The notes beneath the pieces are model-generated. The model was not told where the DNA came from. It did no database searches and was given only the letters and a program-made list of their open reading frames with translations. A program made the translations under genes and the position numbers. Below are positions 6,859 through 15,407 of a stretch of DNA of 32,903 nucleotides, in pieces (the stretch's first letter is position 1; every line of letters starts with the position of its first letter). The stretch is from Coprococcus sp. (GTDB lineage Bacteria; Bacillota; Clostridia; Lachnospirales; Lachnospiraceae): contig JAEDGN010000028.1 of the NCBI GenBank assembly GCA_016297495.1, positions 1 to 32,903 on the forward strand, given 5' to 3'.

Positions 6859-8265
6859 ATGATACAGTTTCCGGAACGATTTGAGGAGAGAATGCAGCGT
6901 ATGCTTGGGGATGAGTATGATGCATTTGTAAAAAGCTATGATCAGCCATTTCACAATGGGCTGAGAATCAATACATTAAAGACGGATCCACAGGCACTGC
7001 TGGACAGGATGGGTATTTCACTGAAGCAGGTGCCGTGGAATGAGACGGGATTTTATCTTGAGAATAAGAAGCAGTTTTCCAAGCATCCTTTTTATCATGG
7101 AGGACTTTACTATATTCAGGAGGCCAGTGCCATGCTGCCGGCGAAGCTTGTGAATGCACAGCCTGGTGAGAGGATCCTTGATATGTGTGCAGCTCCCGGC
7201 GGCAAGAGTACGGCCATCGGGGCGGCCCTGCAGGGAGAGGGGCTGCTGGTGTCCAATGATATCAGCCGTTCCAGAGCCAAGGCATTGCTTCGCAATCTGG
7301 AAGGCTTTGGCATTACCAACAGTATCGTGGTCAGTGAATATCCGGAGAAGCTGTCCAGATATTTTCCGGAGTTTTTTGATAAAGTACTGATCGATGCACC
7401 CTGCTCCGGTGAGGGTATGTTCCACAAGGAGCCGTCCATGACGGAGAGCTGGATGCGTATGGGACCGGAAGAGTACCATAAGCTTCAGAAGGAGATCCTG
7501 ACCTACGGTGCGAAGATGGTACGGCCGGGCGGAAGGTTGATCTACTCCACCTGTACCTTTTCTCCTGAGGAGGATGAGGGCAGTATCGCATGGTTTTTGG
7601 AGGAGCATCCGGATTTCCATCTCATGGCCATTGATGATGACAGAGATCTGTGTGGTTGTCACTGCATTGACAGGGGACATCCGGAATGGGCCGACGGCAA
7701 TCCGGAGCTTGTCCATACACTGCGTCTCTGGCCCCATCATCTGGAAGGGGAGGGGCATTTTGCAGCCATGCTCTGCCGTGATGGAGGAGAGGCTGATGGT
7801 CACACAGCCTATGCACCATCTTCAGCCATGGGCGGACGCCCGTCAGCTGATCTTGATATTTTTTATCAGTTTCTGGAGGCAGAAGGGATCCAATTCCCGT
7901 TTAAAAAGGAACGGCTCCTTCTTCAGAACGGCTATGTCCAGTATGTGCCGGAGATCATGCCGGAGCTGAAAGGACTGCATATCATGCGCAGCGGATGGTT
8001 CCTGGGCGAGATCAAGAAGAAACGTTTCGAGCCGAGTGGTGCCTTTGCCAGAGGATTGACGGCGGATGTCTGTGACAGGGTCATTTCCTATGGTGCAGAC
8101 AGTGCGGAGGTCATTAAATATCTGAAATGTGAGACATTATCGGCGGATGCGTCTCTGAAGAACGGCTGGTATCTGGTCTGTGTGGATGGGTTCCCTCTTG
8201 GATGGGGCAAGATCTCCAACGGTACCATGAAGAATAAATATCCGTCAGGCTGGCGTCTTGTATAG
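6859..8265 (+). CDS. RsmB/NOP-family rRNA (cytosine-C5) methyltransferase, RsmF type
   Basis: 468 residues; ATG 6859 follows TGGAGG. The N-terminal 300 residues are the SAM-dependent m5C methyltransferase core: SAM motif LDMCAAPGGKST, the motif IV cysteine loop LIDAPCSGEGMF, and the catalytic-cysteine motif YSTCTFSPEEDEG. The remaining 165 residues match the C-terminal RNA-binding extension found in RsmF-type enzymes of Firmicutes, ending in FPLGWGKISNGTMKNKYP. It most likely methylates cytosine in 16S rRNA; the exact position cannot be read from sequence. The companion genes (two pseudouridine synthases, RNase HI) support an RNA-modification context. Confidence 0.92.
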   Translation: MIQFPERFEERMQRMLGDEYDAFVKSYDQPFHNGLRINTLKTDPQALLDRMGISLKQVPWNETGFYLENKKQFSKHPFYHGGLYYIQEASAMLPAKLVNAQPGERILDMCAAPGGKSTAIGAALQGEGLLVSNDISRSRAKALLRNLEGFGITNSIVVSEYPEKLSRYFPEFFDKVLIDAPCSGEGMFHKEPSMTESWMRMGPEEYHKLQKEILTYGAKMVRPGGRLIYSTCTFSPEEDEGSIAWFLEEHPDFHLMAIDDDRDLCGCHCIDRGHPEWADGNPELVHTLRLWPHHLEGEGHFAAMLCRDGGEADGHTAYAPSSAMGGRPSADLDIFYQFLEAEGIQFPFKKERLLLQNGYVQYVPEIMPELKGLHIMRSGWFLGEIKKKRFEPSGAFARGLTADVCDRVISYGADSAEVIKYLKCETLSADASLKNGWYLVCVDGFPLGWGKISNGTMKNKYPSGWRLV

Positions 8266-8331
8266 CGTCCGGCAGCCGGGAAGAACGGGCTGTCAGGCAG
8301 ATGCCTGTGAACGGTCATCAGGAGGAGTAGG

Positions 8332-9075
8332 ATGAAGACAAGCTTTAGACTGGATAAATATCTGGCCGATATGGCAGTGGGTACCAGGACCGAGGTTAAA
8401 AATATGATCAGGAAGGGACTGGTGACTGTCAATGGTGAGGTCATCCGGCGCCCTGAGTATAAAGTGGATATTGAGAAGGACCGGCTGCAGTGCGGCGGCC
8501 GGGATGTGGTCTATCAGACCCATGTTTATTATATGCTGAATAAGCCTTCGGGCGTCATTACAGCCACCAATGATAAACGGCAGAAGACAGTGCTTGATCT
8601 GATCACAGATAAGGAGCGCAAAGATCTGTTTCCTGTAGGGCGGCTGGACAAGGATACGGAAGGACTGCTTCTGATCACCAATGACGGAGAACTGGCCCAT
8701 CAGCTGCTGTCTCCGAAGAAGCATGTATCCAAGCTTTACAGAGCCCTTGTGGAGGGCTGTGTCACCGATGAGGATGTGAAGCTTTTTGCCGAGGGACTGA
8801 AGATGGATGAGGAGTGGACGGCGCTGCCGGCTGAGCTGAAGATTCTGTCTGCGGGGCCTGAATCGGAGGTGGAAGTTATCATCTACGAAGGTAAATTCCA
8901 CCAGATCAAGCGGATGTTCGAGGCTGTCGGGAAGAAGGTCGTGGCTTTAAAGCGGCTGTCCATGGGAACACTGCAGCTGGATGGAAGTCTGCAGCCCGGT
9001 GAATACCGGCCATTGACAACAGACGAGCTGGAACAATTGACTGCCCTGACAGACCATATGGATACGAAAGGATAA
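8332..9075 (+). CDS. RsuA/RluB-family pseudouridine synthase
   Basis: 247 residues; ATG 8332 is preceded by AGGAGGAG. An N-terminal S4 RNA-binding domain (about residues 4-60, RLDKYLADMAVGTRTEVKNM) precedes the synthase domain with the catalytic-Asp motif GRLDKDTEGLLLITNDG (D106) and the family signature EGKFHQIKRMFEAVGKKV. Members convert a uridine to pseudouridine in 16S (RsuA) or 23S (RluB, RluE, RluF) rRNA; which target applies here is not decided by these motifs. It is 66 bases after the methyltransferase and eight bases before the HAD gene. Confidence 0.93.
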   Translation: MKTSFRLDKYLADMAVGTRTEVKNMIRKGLVTVNGEVIRRPEYKVDIEKDRLQCGGRDVVYQTHVYYMLNKPSGVITATNDKRQKTVLDLITDKERKDLFPVGRLDKDTEGLLLITNDGELAHQLLSPKKHVSKLYRALVEGCVTDEDVKLFAEGLKMDEEWTALPAELKILSAGPESEVEVIIYEGKFHQIKRMFEAVGKKVVALKRLSMGTLQLDGSLQPGEYRPLTTDELEQLTALTDHMDTKG

Positions 9076-9082
9076 ATGTAAA

Positions 9083-9769
9083 ATGAATCATATAGAGATG
9101 CTTCTTGAAGGGAAAGAGGCGGTTATTTTTGATGTGGACGGGACGCTCATCGATTCCATGGGTGTCTGGCGGGATGTGGATATTATTTATCTGAAGCGGC
9201 ATCATAAGGAAATGCCGGAGAATCTTCAGCGTGAGCTGGCGGGACTGAGTATCCGTCAGGCGGCGGACTATTTCAGGGAGGTCATCGGCATTGATGATCC
9301 GCCGGAAAAGATGCTGGCGGAGTGGAATGAACTGGCTTTTCAGCAGTACCGTTATGAGATTAAGATGAAGGCCGGAGCCTTAAGTTGGCTGAAGGCCATT
9401 GAAGAGAGAGGGCTTCCCATGGCTGTAGGAACCAGCAATACGCGGATGCTGGCCATGACTGCCCTGCAGACTCATGGCATTGATACTTATTTTAAAGTGA
9501 TCCTGACCGGTGAGGATGTGGTCAAGGGCAAACCGGATCCCTATATCTATCAGACGGCGGCGGCGCGCCTCGGTGTTGATCCTGCCAATTGTCTGGTGTT
9601 TGAGGATATTCCCGAGGGGATCCAGGCGGGACTTGCGGCCGGCATGAAGGTCTGTGCCGTACAGGATGATTTTTCAGATTATCAGACAGATAAGAAAAAA
9701 GCACTGGCTGATTATTATATTACGTCCTTTGAGGACATATTCAATGATAAAGTAGAGGTTTTGGCATGA
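9083..9769 (+). CDS. HAD-superfamily phosphatase (beta-phosphoglucomutase-like)
   Basis: 228 residues. Motif I is FDVDGTLIDSMGVW with the nucleophile D17 and acid/base D19; motif II is GTSNTR, the motif III Lys is in GKPDPYIY, and motif IV is VFEDIPEGIQAG. The helical cap after motif I places it in subfamily IA with beta-phosphoglucomutase and phosphoglycolate phosphatase-like enzymes. These dephosphorylate small metabolites such as sugar phosphates or nucleotides; the substrate is not evident. Its stop overlaps the start of the next gene by four bases (ATGA), so the two are probably translationally coupled. Confidence 0.9.
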   Translation: MNHIEMLLEGKEAVIFDVDGTLIDSMGVWRDVDIIYLKRHHKEMPENLQRELAGLSIRQAADYFREVIGIDDPPEKMLAEWNELAFQQYRYEIKMKAGALSWLKAIEERGLPMAVGTSNTRMLAMTALQTHGIDTYFKVILTGEDVVKGKPDPYIYQTAAARLGVDPANCLVFEDIPEGIQAGLAAGMKVCAVQDDFSDYQTDKKKALADYYITSFEDIFNDKVEVLA

Positions 9770-11685
9770 AAAAGGATTTTCTTCCGATCAGTCGGGAAGA
9801 CATGGAAAAAAGAGGCTGGGAACAGCTGGATTTTGTCTATGTCATCGGGGATGCCTATGTGGATCATCCTTCCTTTGGACCGGCGATCATCAGCCGTGTA
9901 CTGGAGGCCCATGGCTATAAAGTAGGCATTATTTCCCAGCCGGACTGGAAAAATGACAGTTCCATTACGGTTCTGGGCGAGCCAAAGCTGGGCTTTCTCA
10001 TCAGCGCCGGCAATATGGATTCCATGGTCAATCATTATACAGTGTCTAAAAAGCGCCGGCATCAGGATGCCTTTACTCCCGGCGGTGTCTTCGGAAAAAG
10101 ACCGGATTATGCCACCGTTGTCTATGGCAATATGATACGCAGGGTCTATCCGAAGATTCCGGTGATTATCGGCGGTATCGAGGCCAGTCTGCGCCGTCTG
10201 GGACATTATGATTACTGGTCGGACAGGATCAAACGGTCTCTGCTCATTGAGTCTTCAGCGGATCTTCTGCTGTACGGCATGGGGGAGCGTTCCATTGTGG
10301 AGGTGGCCGACGCGCTGGCCGGCGGTCTGGCCGTGTCTGATATTACGTGGGTGGCAGGTTCCGTTTTCAAGTCAAAGACGGCACAGGGTTTTGATGAGGA
10401 AGCCATTTATCTGCCTGAATTCAATGAGATCGCGTCGGACAAGCGCAAATATGCCGAAAGTTTTTATATCCAATATCAGAATACAGATCCTTTCTCAGGA
10501 AAAAGAATGATCGAGAAATACGGCGCCCGTATGTATATCATTCAGAATCCTCCGGCCATGCCTTTGGGTGAGCAGGAGATGGATGATGTCTATGATCTGC
10601 CTTATATGAGGGATTATCATCCTTCCTACAGGGCCCTTGGCGGTGTTCCGGCCGTTGAGGAGATCAAGTTCAGTCTGGTCAGCAACAGGGGGTGCTTCGG
10701 CGGCTGCAGTTTCTGTGCCCTGACCTTCCATCAGGGGCGGATCATTCAGACGAGAAGCCATGATTCCATCCTACGTGAGGCGAAGCTTCTGACGGAGGCG
10801 AAGGATTTTAAGGGATATATTCATGATGTGGGCGGGCCCACGGCTAATTTCAGGCAACCGGCCTGCAAACATCAGCTGAAACGGGGCGTATGCCCGAATA
10901 AACAGTGTCTGTATCCGAAGCCATGTTCGCAGATGCAGGCAGACCACAGTGATTATATCGCATTGCTCAGAAAGCTGCGCAGCCTTCCGAAGGTGAAGAA
11001 GGTTTTTATCCGTTCAGGTATCCGCTTTGATTATCTGCTGGCGGATAAGGATAAGACTTTTCTGAAGGAATTGTGCCGGTATCATGTCAGCGGTCAGCTG
11101 AAGGTGGCGCCGGAGCATGTCAGCGATGCTGTCCTGGATAAAATGGGAAAACCGCATCATGAGGTCTATGTGGACTTCACAAGACAGTATCAACAGATGA
11201 ACCAGCGTCTCGGACTGAACCAGTACCTGGTGCCTTATCTTATGTCTTCCCATCCCGGGTCTACCCTTGCGGATGCCGTGAAGCTGGCGGAATACATCAG
11301 GGATCTGGGCTATATGCCGGAGCAGGTGCAGGATTTTTATCCGACGCCGTCCACCCTGTCCACCTGTATGTATTATACGGGGCTGGATCCGCGGACCATG
11401 AAGCCTGTCTATGTGCCGAAGGATCCCCATGAGAAGGATATGCAGCGGGCGCTGATCCAGTACAGAGATCCAAAGAATTACAATCTGGTGAAAGAGGCGC
11501 TGATCAGGGCGGGAAGAGAAGATCTGATCGGATTCGGCAGTCACTGTCTCATTCCGCCAAGACCGATGGCAGGCAGGAGGCCCGATGACAGGAATGCCGC
11601 ATCGGGCAGATCGGGACAGAAAAACAATCATAAAGGGACGAAGAAGGGAATAAGCAATGAAAAAGGTCGTTATCGGCGCAAATGA
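9766..11685 (+). CDS. YgiQ-family radical SAM protein
   Basis: 639 residues. An N-terminal extension of about 300 residues (opening FLPISREDMEKRGWEQLDFV, with VIIGGIEASLRRLGHYDYW) precedes the radical SAM core, whose 4Fe-4S cluster ligands are C310, C314 and C317 in NRGCFGGCSFCALTFHQGR. The C-terminus has the expected FYPTPSTLSTCMYYTGLDP. A second cysteine-rich stretch (ACKHQLKRGVCPNKQCLYPK) is typical of YgiQ. The reaction catalysed by the family is not established. The last 29 bases overlap the next gene in another frame; the tail there is basic and low in complexity. Confidence 0.93.
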   Translation: MKKDFLPISREDMEKRGWEQLDFVYVIGDAYVDHPSFGPAIISRVLEAHGYKVGIISQPDWKNDSSITVLGEPKLGFLISAGNMDSMVNHYTVSKKRRHQDAFTPGGVFGKRPDYATVVYGNMIRRVYPKIPVIIGGIEASLRRLGHYDYWSDRIKRSLLIESSADLLLYGMGERSIVEVADALAGGLAVSDITWVAGSVFKSKTAQGFDEEAIYLPEFNEIASDKRKYAESFYIQYQNTDPFSGKRMIEKYGARMYIIQNPPAMPLGEQEMDDVYDLPYMRDYHPSYRALGGVPAVEEIKFSLVSNRGCFGGCSFCALTFHQGRIIQTRSHDSILREAKLLTEAKDFKGYIHDVGGPTANFRQPACKHQLKRGVCPNKQCLYPKPCSQMQADHSDYIALLRKLRSLPKVKKVFIRSGIRFDYLLADKDKTFLKELCRYHVSGQLKVAPEHVSDAVLDKMGKPHHEVYVDFTRQYQQMNQRLGLNQYLVPYLMSSHPGSTLADAVKLAEYIRDLGYMPEQVQDFYPTPSTLSTCMYYTGLDPRTMKPVYVPKDPHEKDMQRALIQYRDPKNYNLVKEALIRAGREDLIGFGSHCLIPPRPMAGRRPDDRNAASGRSGQKNNHKGTKKGISNEKGRYRRK

Positions 11686-12652
11686 GAGCGGCCAGCGTTT
11701 TGATAAATATCTTGCCAAAACGCTGAGTGAAGCGCCGAAAAGCTTTCTATATAAAATGCTGCGCAAAAAAAATATTACATTGAATGATAAGAAGGCCGAT
11801 GGCAGCGAAAAGCTGTCCATGGGTGATACGGTGACATTCTGGCTGTCCGATGAGACTTTTGAAAAGTTCAGAGGTGAGGTACGTGCCGTACCGGAGACAG
11901 CTCTGCCGAAGCCGGATATCATTTTCGAGGATGAACAGATCCTGATCATGAATAAACCGGCGGGTCTGCTGTCCCAAAAAGCGGTGCCGGAGGATGTGTC
12001 CATCAATGAGATGATGATCGGGTGGCTTTTGGACAGCGGTCAGCTGACAAGGGAGGCCCTGCAGTCCTTTCGTCCTTCCGTCTGCAATCGTCTGGACCGT
12101 AATACAAGCGGGCTCATCACAGGCGGTAAGACACTGGCCGGTCTTCAGTTCCTGTCTGAGGGCTTCAGGGACAGAACGATCCATAAATATTATTTCTGCC
12201 TTGTTCAGGGAAGGGTTGAGAAAAAGGTACGCCTGAAAGGCTATCTTCTGAAGGATGAGAAGACCAATAAGGTGACCATCACCCGGGAGGCCAGACATCA
12301 GGCCGATTATATAGAAACAGAATATGAACCGCTGGCGGTGGGGAAGAACTGTACCCTCCTGAAGGTTTTCCTCATTACGGGGCGTACCCATCAGATCCGT
12401 GCCCATCTGGCCAACGTCGGCAATCCCATCATCGGGGATTATAAATATGGCAGTCCTGAGATGAATGCTGCATTTAAAAAGGAATATGGCATCCGGCGGC
12501 AGCTGCTTCACGCCGGTATTTTGAAGATGCCCGTCTGCGGCGACAGCTTTGCCGGTCTGTCGGAGAAGGTCTTTACAGCACCGCTGCCCAATGACTTCCG
12601 GCATGTCATGATGGGAGAGCATCTGCCGTGGCAGGAAGGATGGATGTCATAA
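11657..12652 (+). CDS. RluA-family pseudouridine synthase (RluC/RluD type)
   Basis: 331 residues; ATG 11657 lies within the YgiQ-family gene. An S4 domain occupies roughly residues 12-75 (QRFDKYLAKTLSEAPKSFLY), followed by the RluA catalytic domain: the DIIFEDEQILIMNKPAG strand and the active-site motif NRLDRNTSGLI (D147), then LITGRTHQIRAHLANVGNPI near the C-terminus. RluC and RluD modify 23S rRNA; position assignment is not possible from motifs alone. Together with the RsuA-type gene this cluster holds two distinct pseudouridine synthases. Its TAA shares one base with the likely recU ATG. Confidence 0.93.
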   Translation: MKKVVIGANESGQRFDKYLAKTLSEAPKSFLYKMLRKKNITLNDKKADGSEKLSMGDTVTFWLSDETFEKFRGEVRAVPETALPKPDIIFEDEQILIMNKPAGLLSQKAVPEDVSINEMMIGWLLDSGQLTREALQSFRPSVCNRLDRNTSGLITGGKTLAGLQFLSEGFRDRTIHKYYFCLVQGRVEKKVRLKGYLLKDEKTNKVTITREARHQADYIETEYEPLAVGKNCTLLKVFLITGRTHQIRAHLANVGNPIIGDYKYGSPEMNAAFKKEYGIRRQLLHAGILKMPVCGDSFAGLSEKVFTAPLPNDFRHVMMGEHLPWQEGWMS

Positions 12653-13182
12653 TGGCAACATGGAATTCAAGAGGACTCAGAGGTTCTCTGCTGGAAGAGC
12701 TGATCAACCGGACCAATGAAAAATACAGAGAGCAGCATCTGGCCCTCATTCAGAAGATACCGACGCCCATAACGCCTGTCAGGATGGATCAGGAGACAAG
12801 GCAGATCACCCTGGCCTATTTTGAACAGCGGAGCACGGTGGATTATATCGGAGCTGTCCAGGGCATACCCGTCTGTTTTGATGCCAAGGAATGCAAAACA
12901 GACAATTTCCCCATTCAGAACATTCATGAACATCAGGTCGTATTCATGCGGGATTTTGAGGATCAGGGGGGCATCGCTTTTATGCTCCTCTATTTCACCG
13001 GTGCGGACAGATATTTTTATCTGCCCTTTGAGCAGATCGTTACCTTCTGGAACCGGTCCAAAACAGGACATGCCAGGCATTTCAAGATCAGTGAACTGGA
13101 CACGGCCTATGAACTGACATGCAATGGTTATTATATCCATTATCTCGAGGCTTTACAGAAGGATTTGTCTTCCAGACCTTGA
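12652..13182 (+). CDS. recU: Holliday junction resolvase RecU
   Basis: 176 residues from ATG 12652 (MATWNSRGLRG); an ATG at 12628 in the same frame would add eight residues, but the later start gives the usual RecU N-terminus and a better-placed AGGAAGG. RecU resolves Holliday junctions in Firmicutes and is the functional counterpart of RuvC. Family signatures are LEELINRTNEKY, IPTPITPV, the nuclease segment TVDYIGAVQGIPVCFDAKEC (Asp, Glu and Lys of the PD-(D/E)XK-like site) and HQVVFMRDFEDQGGIAFMLL. It is the last gene of the co-directional run; the next promoter overlaps its stop codon. Confidence 0.92.
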   Translation: MATWNSRGLRGSLLEELINRTNEKYREQHLALIQKIPTPITPVRMDQETRQITLAYFEQRSTVDYIGAVQGIPVCFDAKECKTDNFPIQNIHEHQVVFMRDFEDQGGIAFMLLYFTGADRYFYLPFEQIVTFWNRSKTGHARHFKISELDTAYELTCNGYYIHYLEALQKDLSSRP

Positions 13183-13207
13183 CAATTGCCGGAAGGCATA
13201 TTATAAT
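13179..13207 (+). promoter_or_regulatory. Consensus promoter of the his operon
   Basis: TTGACA (13179-13184), a 17-base spacer and TATAAT (13202-13207), both perfect. The -35 box overlaps the recU TGA. The start point, near 13214, leaves about 48 leader bases, too short for a T-box or a histidine attenuator. Confidence 0.88.
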
Positions 13208-13261
13208 GGGTTTCACGTGCTAATATGGTAGCGGACTAAAGCGATTAATGAAGGAGTCCAT

Positions 13262-14509
13262 ATGGAGAATTTATTACATACCCCTGAGGGTGTAAGAGAT
13301 ATTTATAATGAGGAGTGCAGCAGGAAGAATGTACTGTCTGCAAAGCTTGGCAGAATACTGAATCTGTACGGCTACAGAGATATTCAGACACCGACCTTTG
13401 AATTTTTTGACATTTTTAACCGGGAGAGAGGGACAGTTCCGTCCCGCAATATGTATAAGTTTATTGACCGTGACGGCAGTACACTGGTGCTGCGTCCGGA
13501 TATCACGCCATCCATTGCCCGGGCCGTGGCGAAGTATTATAAAGAAGAAAGGATACCGCTTCGTTTTTCCTACTGCGGCAATACCTTTATCAACAATTCC
13601 AGTCTCCAGGGCAAGATGAAGGAGACGACACAGCTTGGCGCCGAGCTGATCGGTGACAGATCCATTGAAGGGGATGCGGAAATCGTGGCGCTGGCTATCA
13701 ATCTGCTCCTTGAGTCCGGTCTTGAGAACTTCCAGCTGGATGTGGGTCATGTGGGCTTTTTCCAGGCACTGGCCCGGGAGGCTTCCATGGACATATCGGC
13801 TGTGGAACAGATGCGTGTGCTGATCGAGAGCAAGAATTATTTCGGTGTTGAAGCCCTGCTGGAACAGCTGACGCTTCCGAAGGAGACGGCGGATATTTTT
13901 CTGAAGCTGCCGGAGCTCTTTGGCGCTTATGATGTGATTGAACAGGCCAGGGCCATGACGAAGAATGAGGAAGCACTGAAAGCCCTTGATGCCATTGAGA
14001 AGCTCTATCAGCTCATCAGGGAATATGGCTTTGAAAAATATATTACTATTGATTTGGGCATGCTGACGGAGTATGATTATTATACAGGCATTATATTCAG
14101 AGGCTATACCTACGGTACCGGGGATGCTGTGGTCAAGGGCGGACGCTATGACCACCTTATCGGACAGTTCGGCAAAGACGCAGCAAGTGTGGGATTTGCC
14201 GTTGTACTGGACGAGTTGATGCTGGCTCTCTCCAGACAGAAGATCGACATTCCGACAGGCGATGCGGCAACCATGGTATTGTATGAGCCGGAGTTCAGAA
14301 GCCAGGCGATCCGTACGGCCAATTCCCTCAGGAATATCAACCGGTCGGTCAGCATGCTCAAGAAGGAATCCGGCATGAATATGGATGATTACAAGGATTA
14401 CTGCAAACGCTATCATATGGAGAGTATCCTGTATGTTAATAGTGCGAAGACATTGATGAAGCTGGATATTGCGGATGATTCGGTCAGAACGATGCCCGTC
14501 CCTGAATGA
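13262..14509 (+). CDS. hisZ: ATP phosphoribosyltransferase regulatory subunit HisZ
   Basis: 415 residues; ATG 13262 follows AAGGAG. HisZ is a histidyl-tRNA synthetase paralogue that forms the catalytically competent, histidine-sensitive first enzyme of the pathway together with short-form HisG. Class II synthetase-like elements are visible: HTPEGVRDIYNEEC at the start, LVLRPDITPSIARAVAKY for motif 2, and VVKGGRYDHLIGQFG near residue 300. It lacks the full C-terminal anticodon-binding domain of real HisRS, and the short HisG directly downstream supports the HisZ call. Confidence 0.94.
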   Translation: MENLLHTPEGVRDIYNEECSRKNVLSAKLGRILNLYGYRDIQTPTFEFFDIFNRERGTVPSRNMYKFIDRDGSTLVLRPDITPSIARAVAKYYKEERIPLRFSYCGNTFINNSSLQGKMKETTQLGAELIGDRSIEGDAEIVALAINLLLESGLENFQLDVGHVGFFQALAREASMDISAVEQMRVLIESKNYFGVEALLEQLTLPKETADIFLKLPELFGAYDVIEQARAMTKNEEALKALDAIEKLYQLIREYGFEKYITIDLGMLTEYDYYTGIIFRGYTYGTGDAVVKGGRYDHLIGQFGKDAASVGFAVVLDELMLALSRQKIDIPTGDAATMVLYEPEFRSQAIRTANSLRNINRSVSMLKKESGMNMDDYKDYCKRYHMESILYVNSAKTLMKLDIADDSVRTMPVPE

Positions 14510-14528
14510 TGATATGGAGGAAAAGACT

Positions 14529-15164
14529 ATGAATTATTTGACATTTGCTCTGGCGAAGGGGCGGCTGGCTAAGAAGTCACTGGCACTTTTTGAACAGGTG
14601 GGGATCCATATGGATGAGATGAAGGATCCCGATACGAGAAAACTGATTTTTGTCAATGAGGAACTGAAGATCAAGATGTTCCTTGCCAAGGCTTCCGATG
14701 TGCCGACTTATGTGGAATACGGCGCGGCTGATATCGGTGTTGTGGGTAAGGATACGCTGCTGGAGGAAGGGCGTCGGCTGTATGAGGTATTGGATCTTGG
14801 ATTTGGCAGGTGCAGAATGTGTGTTTGCGGTCCTGCATCTGCAGCAAAATATCTGCAGCATCAGGAGCTGATCCGGGTGGCTTCCAAGTATCCGAACATT
14901 GCAAAGGATTATTTTTATAATAAAAAACATCAGACGGTGGAGATTATCAAGCTCCATGGTTCTGTGGAACTGGCGCCGATCGTGGGATTGTCTGAGGTTA
15001 TCGTCGATATTGTGGAGACAGGGACAACGCTTCGGGAAAATGGCCTGGAAGTGCTGGAAGAGATCTGTCCGCTGTCAGCCAGAGTTGTGGTCAACCAGGT
15101 CAGCATGAAGATGGAAAATGAGCGGATCATGAAACTGATTCGGGAACTGAAATCGCTTCTCTAG
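14529..15164 (+). CDS. hisG: ATP phosphoribosyltransferase, catalytic subunit (short form)
   Basis: 211 residues from ATG 14529, preceded by TGGAGG; an upstream in-frame start at 14469 overlaps hisZ and lacks a ribosome site. It catalyses the first step of histidine synthesis, condensing ATP with PRPP. The opening LTFALAKGRLAKKSL and the PRPP-binding loop DIVETGTTLRENGLEVL are family hallmarks. It is the short form without the C-terminal ACT-like regulatory domain, as expected where HisZ is present. A 206-base palindromic element begins right at its stop codon and separates it from hisD. Confidence 0.95.
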   Translation: MNYLTFALAKGRLAKKSLALFEQVGIHMDEMKDPDTRKLIFVNEELKIKMFLAKASDVPTYVEYGAADIGVVGKDTLLEEGRRLYEVLDLGFGRCRMCVCGPASAAKYLQHQELIRVASKYPNIAKDYFYNKKHQTVEIIKLHGSVELAPIVGLSEVIVDIVETGTTLRENGLEVLEEICPLSARVVVNQVSMKMENERIMKLIRELKSLL

Positions 15165-15168
15165 TGGG

Positions 15169-15374
15169 AACAGTTCAGCCATCTGGTTTCCTAATACACA
15201 ATACGGACAGTTTCTACCTTCAAACACGTTCCCACTCGACGAAAAACGCAGCGGATACTAAGACTTTTGGTTCATTTCATTCCCAAAAGTCAAGTACCGG
15301 CGTTTTTCAACGGTTTTCAGGTATAAATCTGCCGTATCTGTGTTATCATTAGATAAACATTAGGCTGAACTGTT
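15169..15374. repeat. Palindromic element in the hisG-hisD gap
   Basis: The ends are a perfect 12-base inverted repeat (AACAGTTCAGCC at 15169-15180, GGCTGAACTGTT at 15363-15374). Inside are GTGGGAAC/GTTCCCAC (15164-15171 with 15228-15235) and a long central hairpin whose arms include GAAAAACGC (15241-15249) with GCGTTTTTC (15300-15308) and GACTTTTGG (15262-15270) with CCAAAAGTC (15283-15291). It has no coding capacity worth noting and looks like a small non-autonomous repeat or a processed RNA hairpin. No T-run follows, so it is not a simple terminator. Confidence 0.65.
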
Positions 15375-15407
15375 GCTCTATAGAGATTACGGAGGTATAG
15401 AAGAAGG

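Noticed and set aside
11014..12006. 330-codon antisense ORF spanning the end of the YgiQ-family gene and the start of the RluA-family gene
   Set aside because: It crosses two well-supported genes on the other strand and shows no family features.
13274..14416. 380-codon antisense ORF opposite hisZ
   Set aside because: It is the shadow of a confidently identified gene; the translation is rich in His, Ile and Cys without domain-like patterns.
14469..14528. Earlier hisG start overlapping hisZ
   Set aside because: ATG 14529 has GGAGG and begins the conserved HisG N-terminus.
15165..15407. T-box or riboswitch in the hisG-hisD gap
   Set aside because: No T-box sequence, specifier loop or known riboswitch core was found; the structure is a symmetric palindrome.
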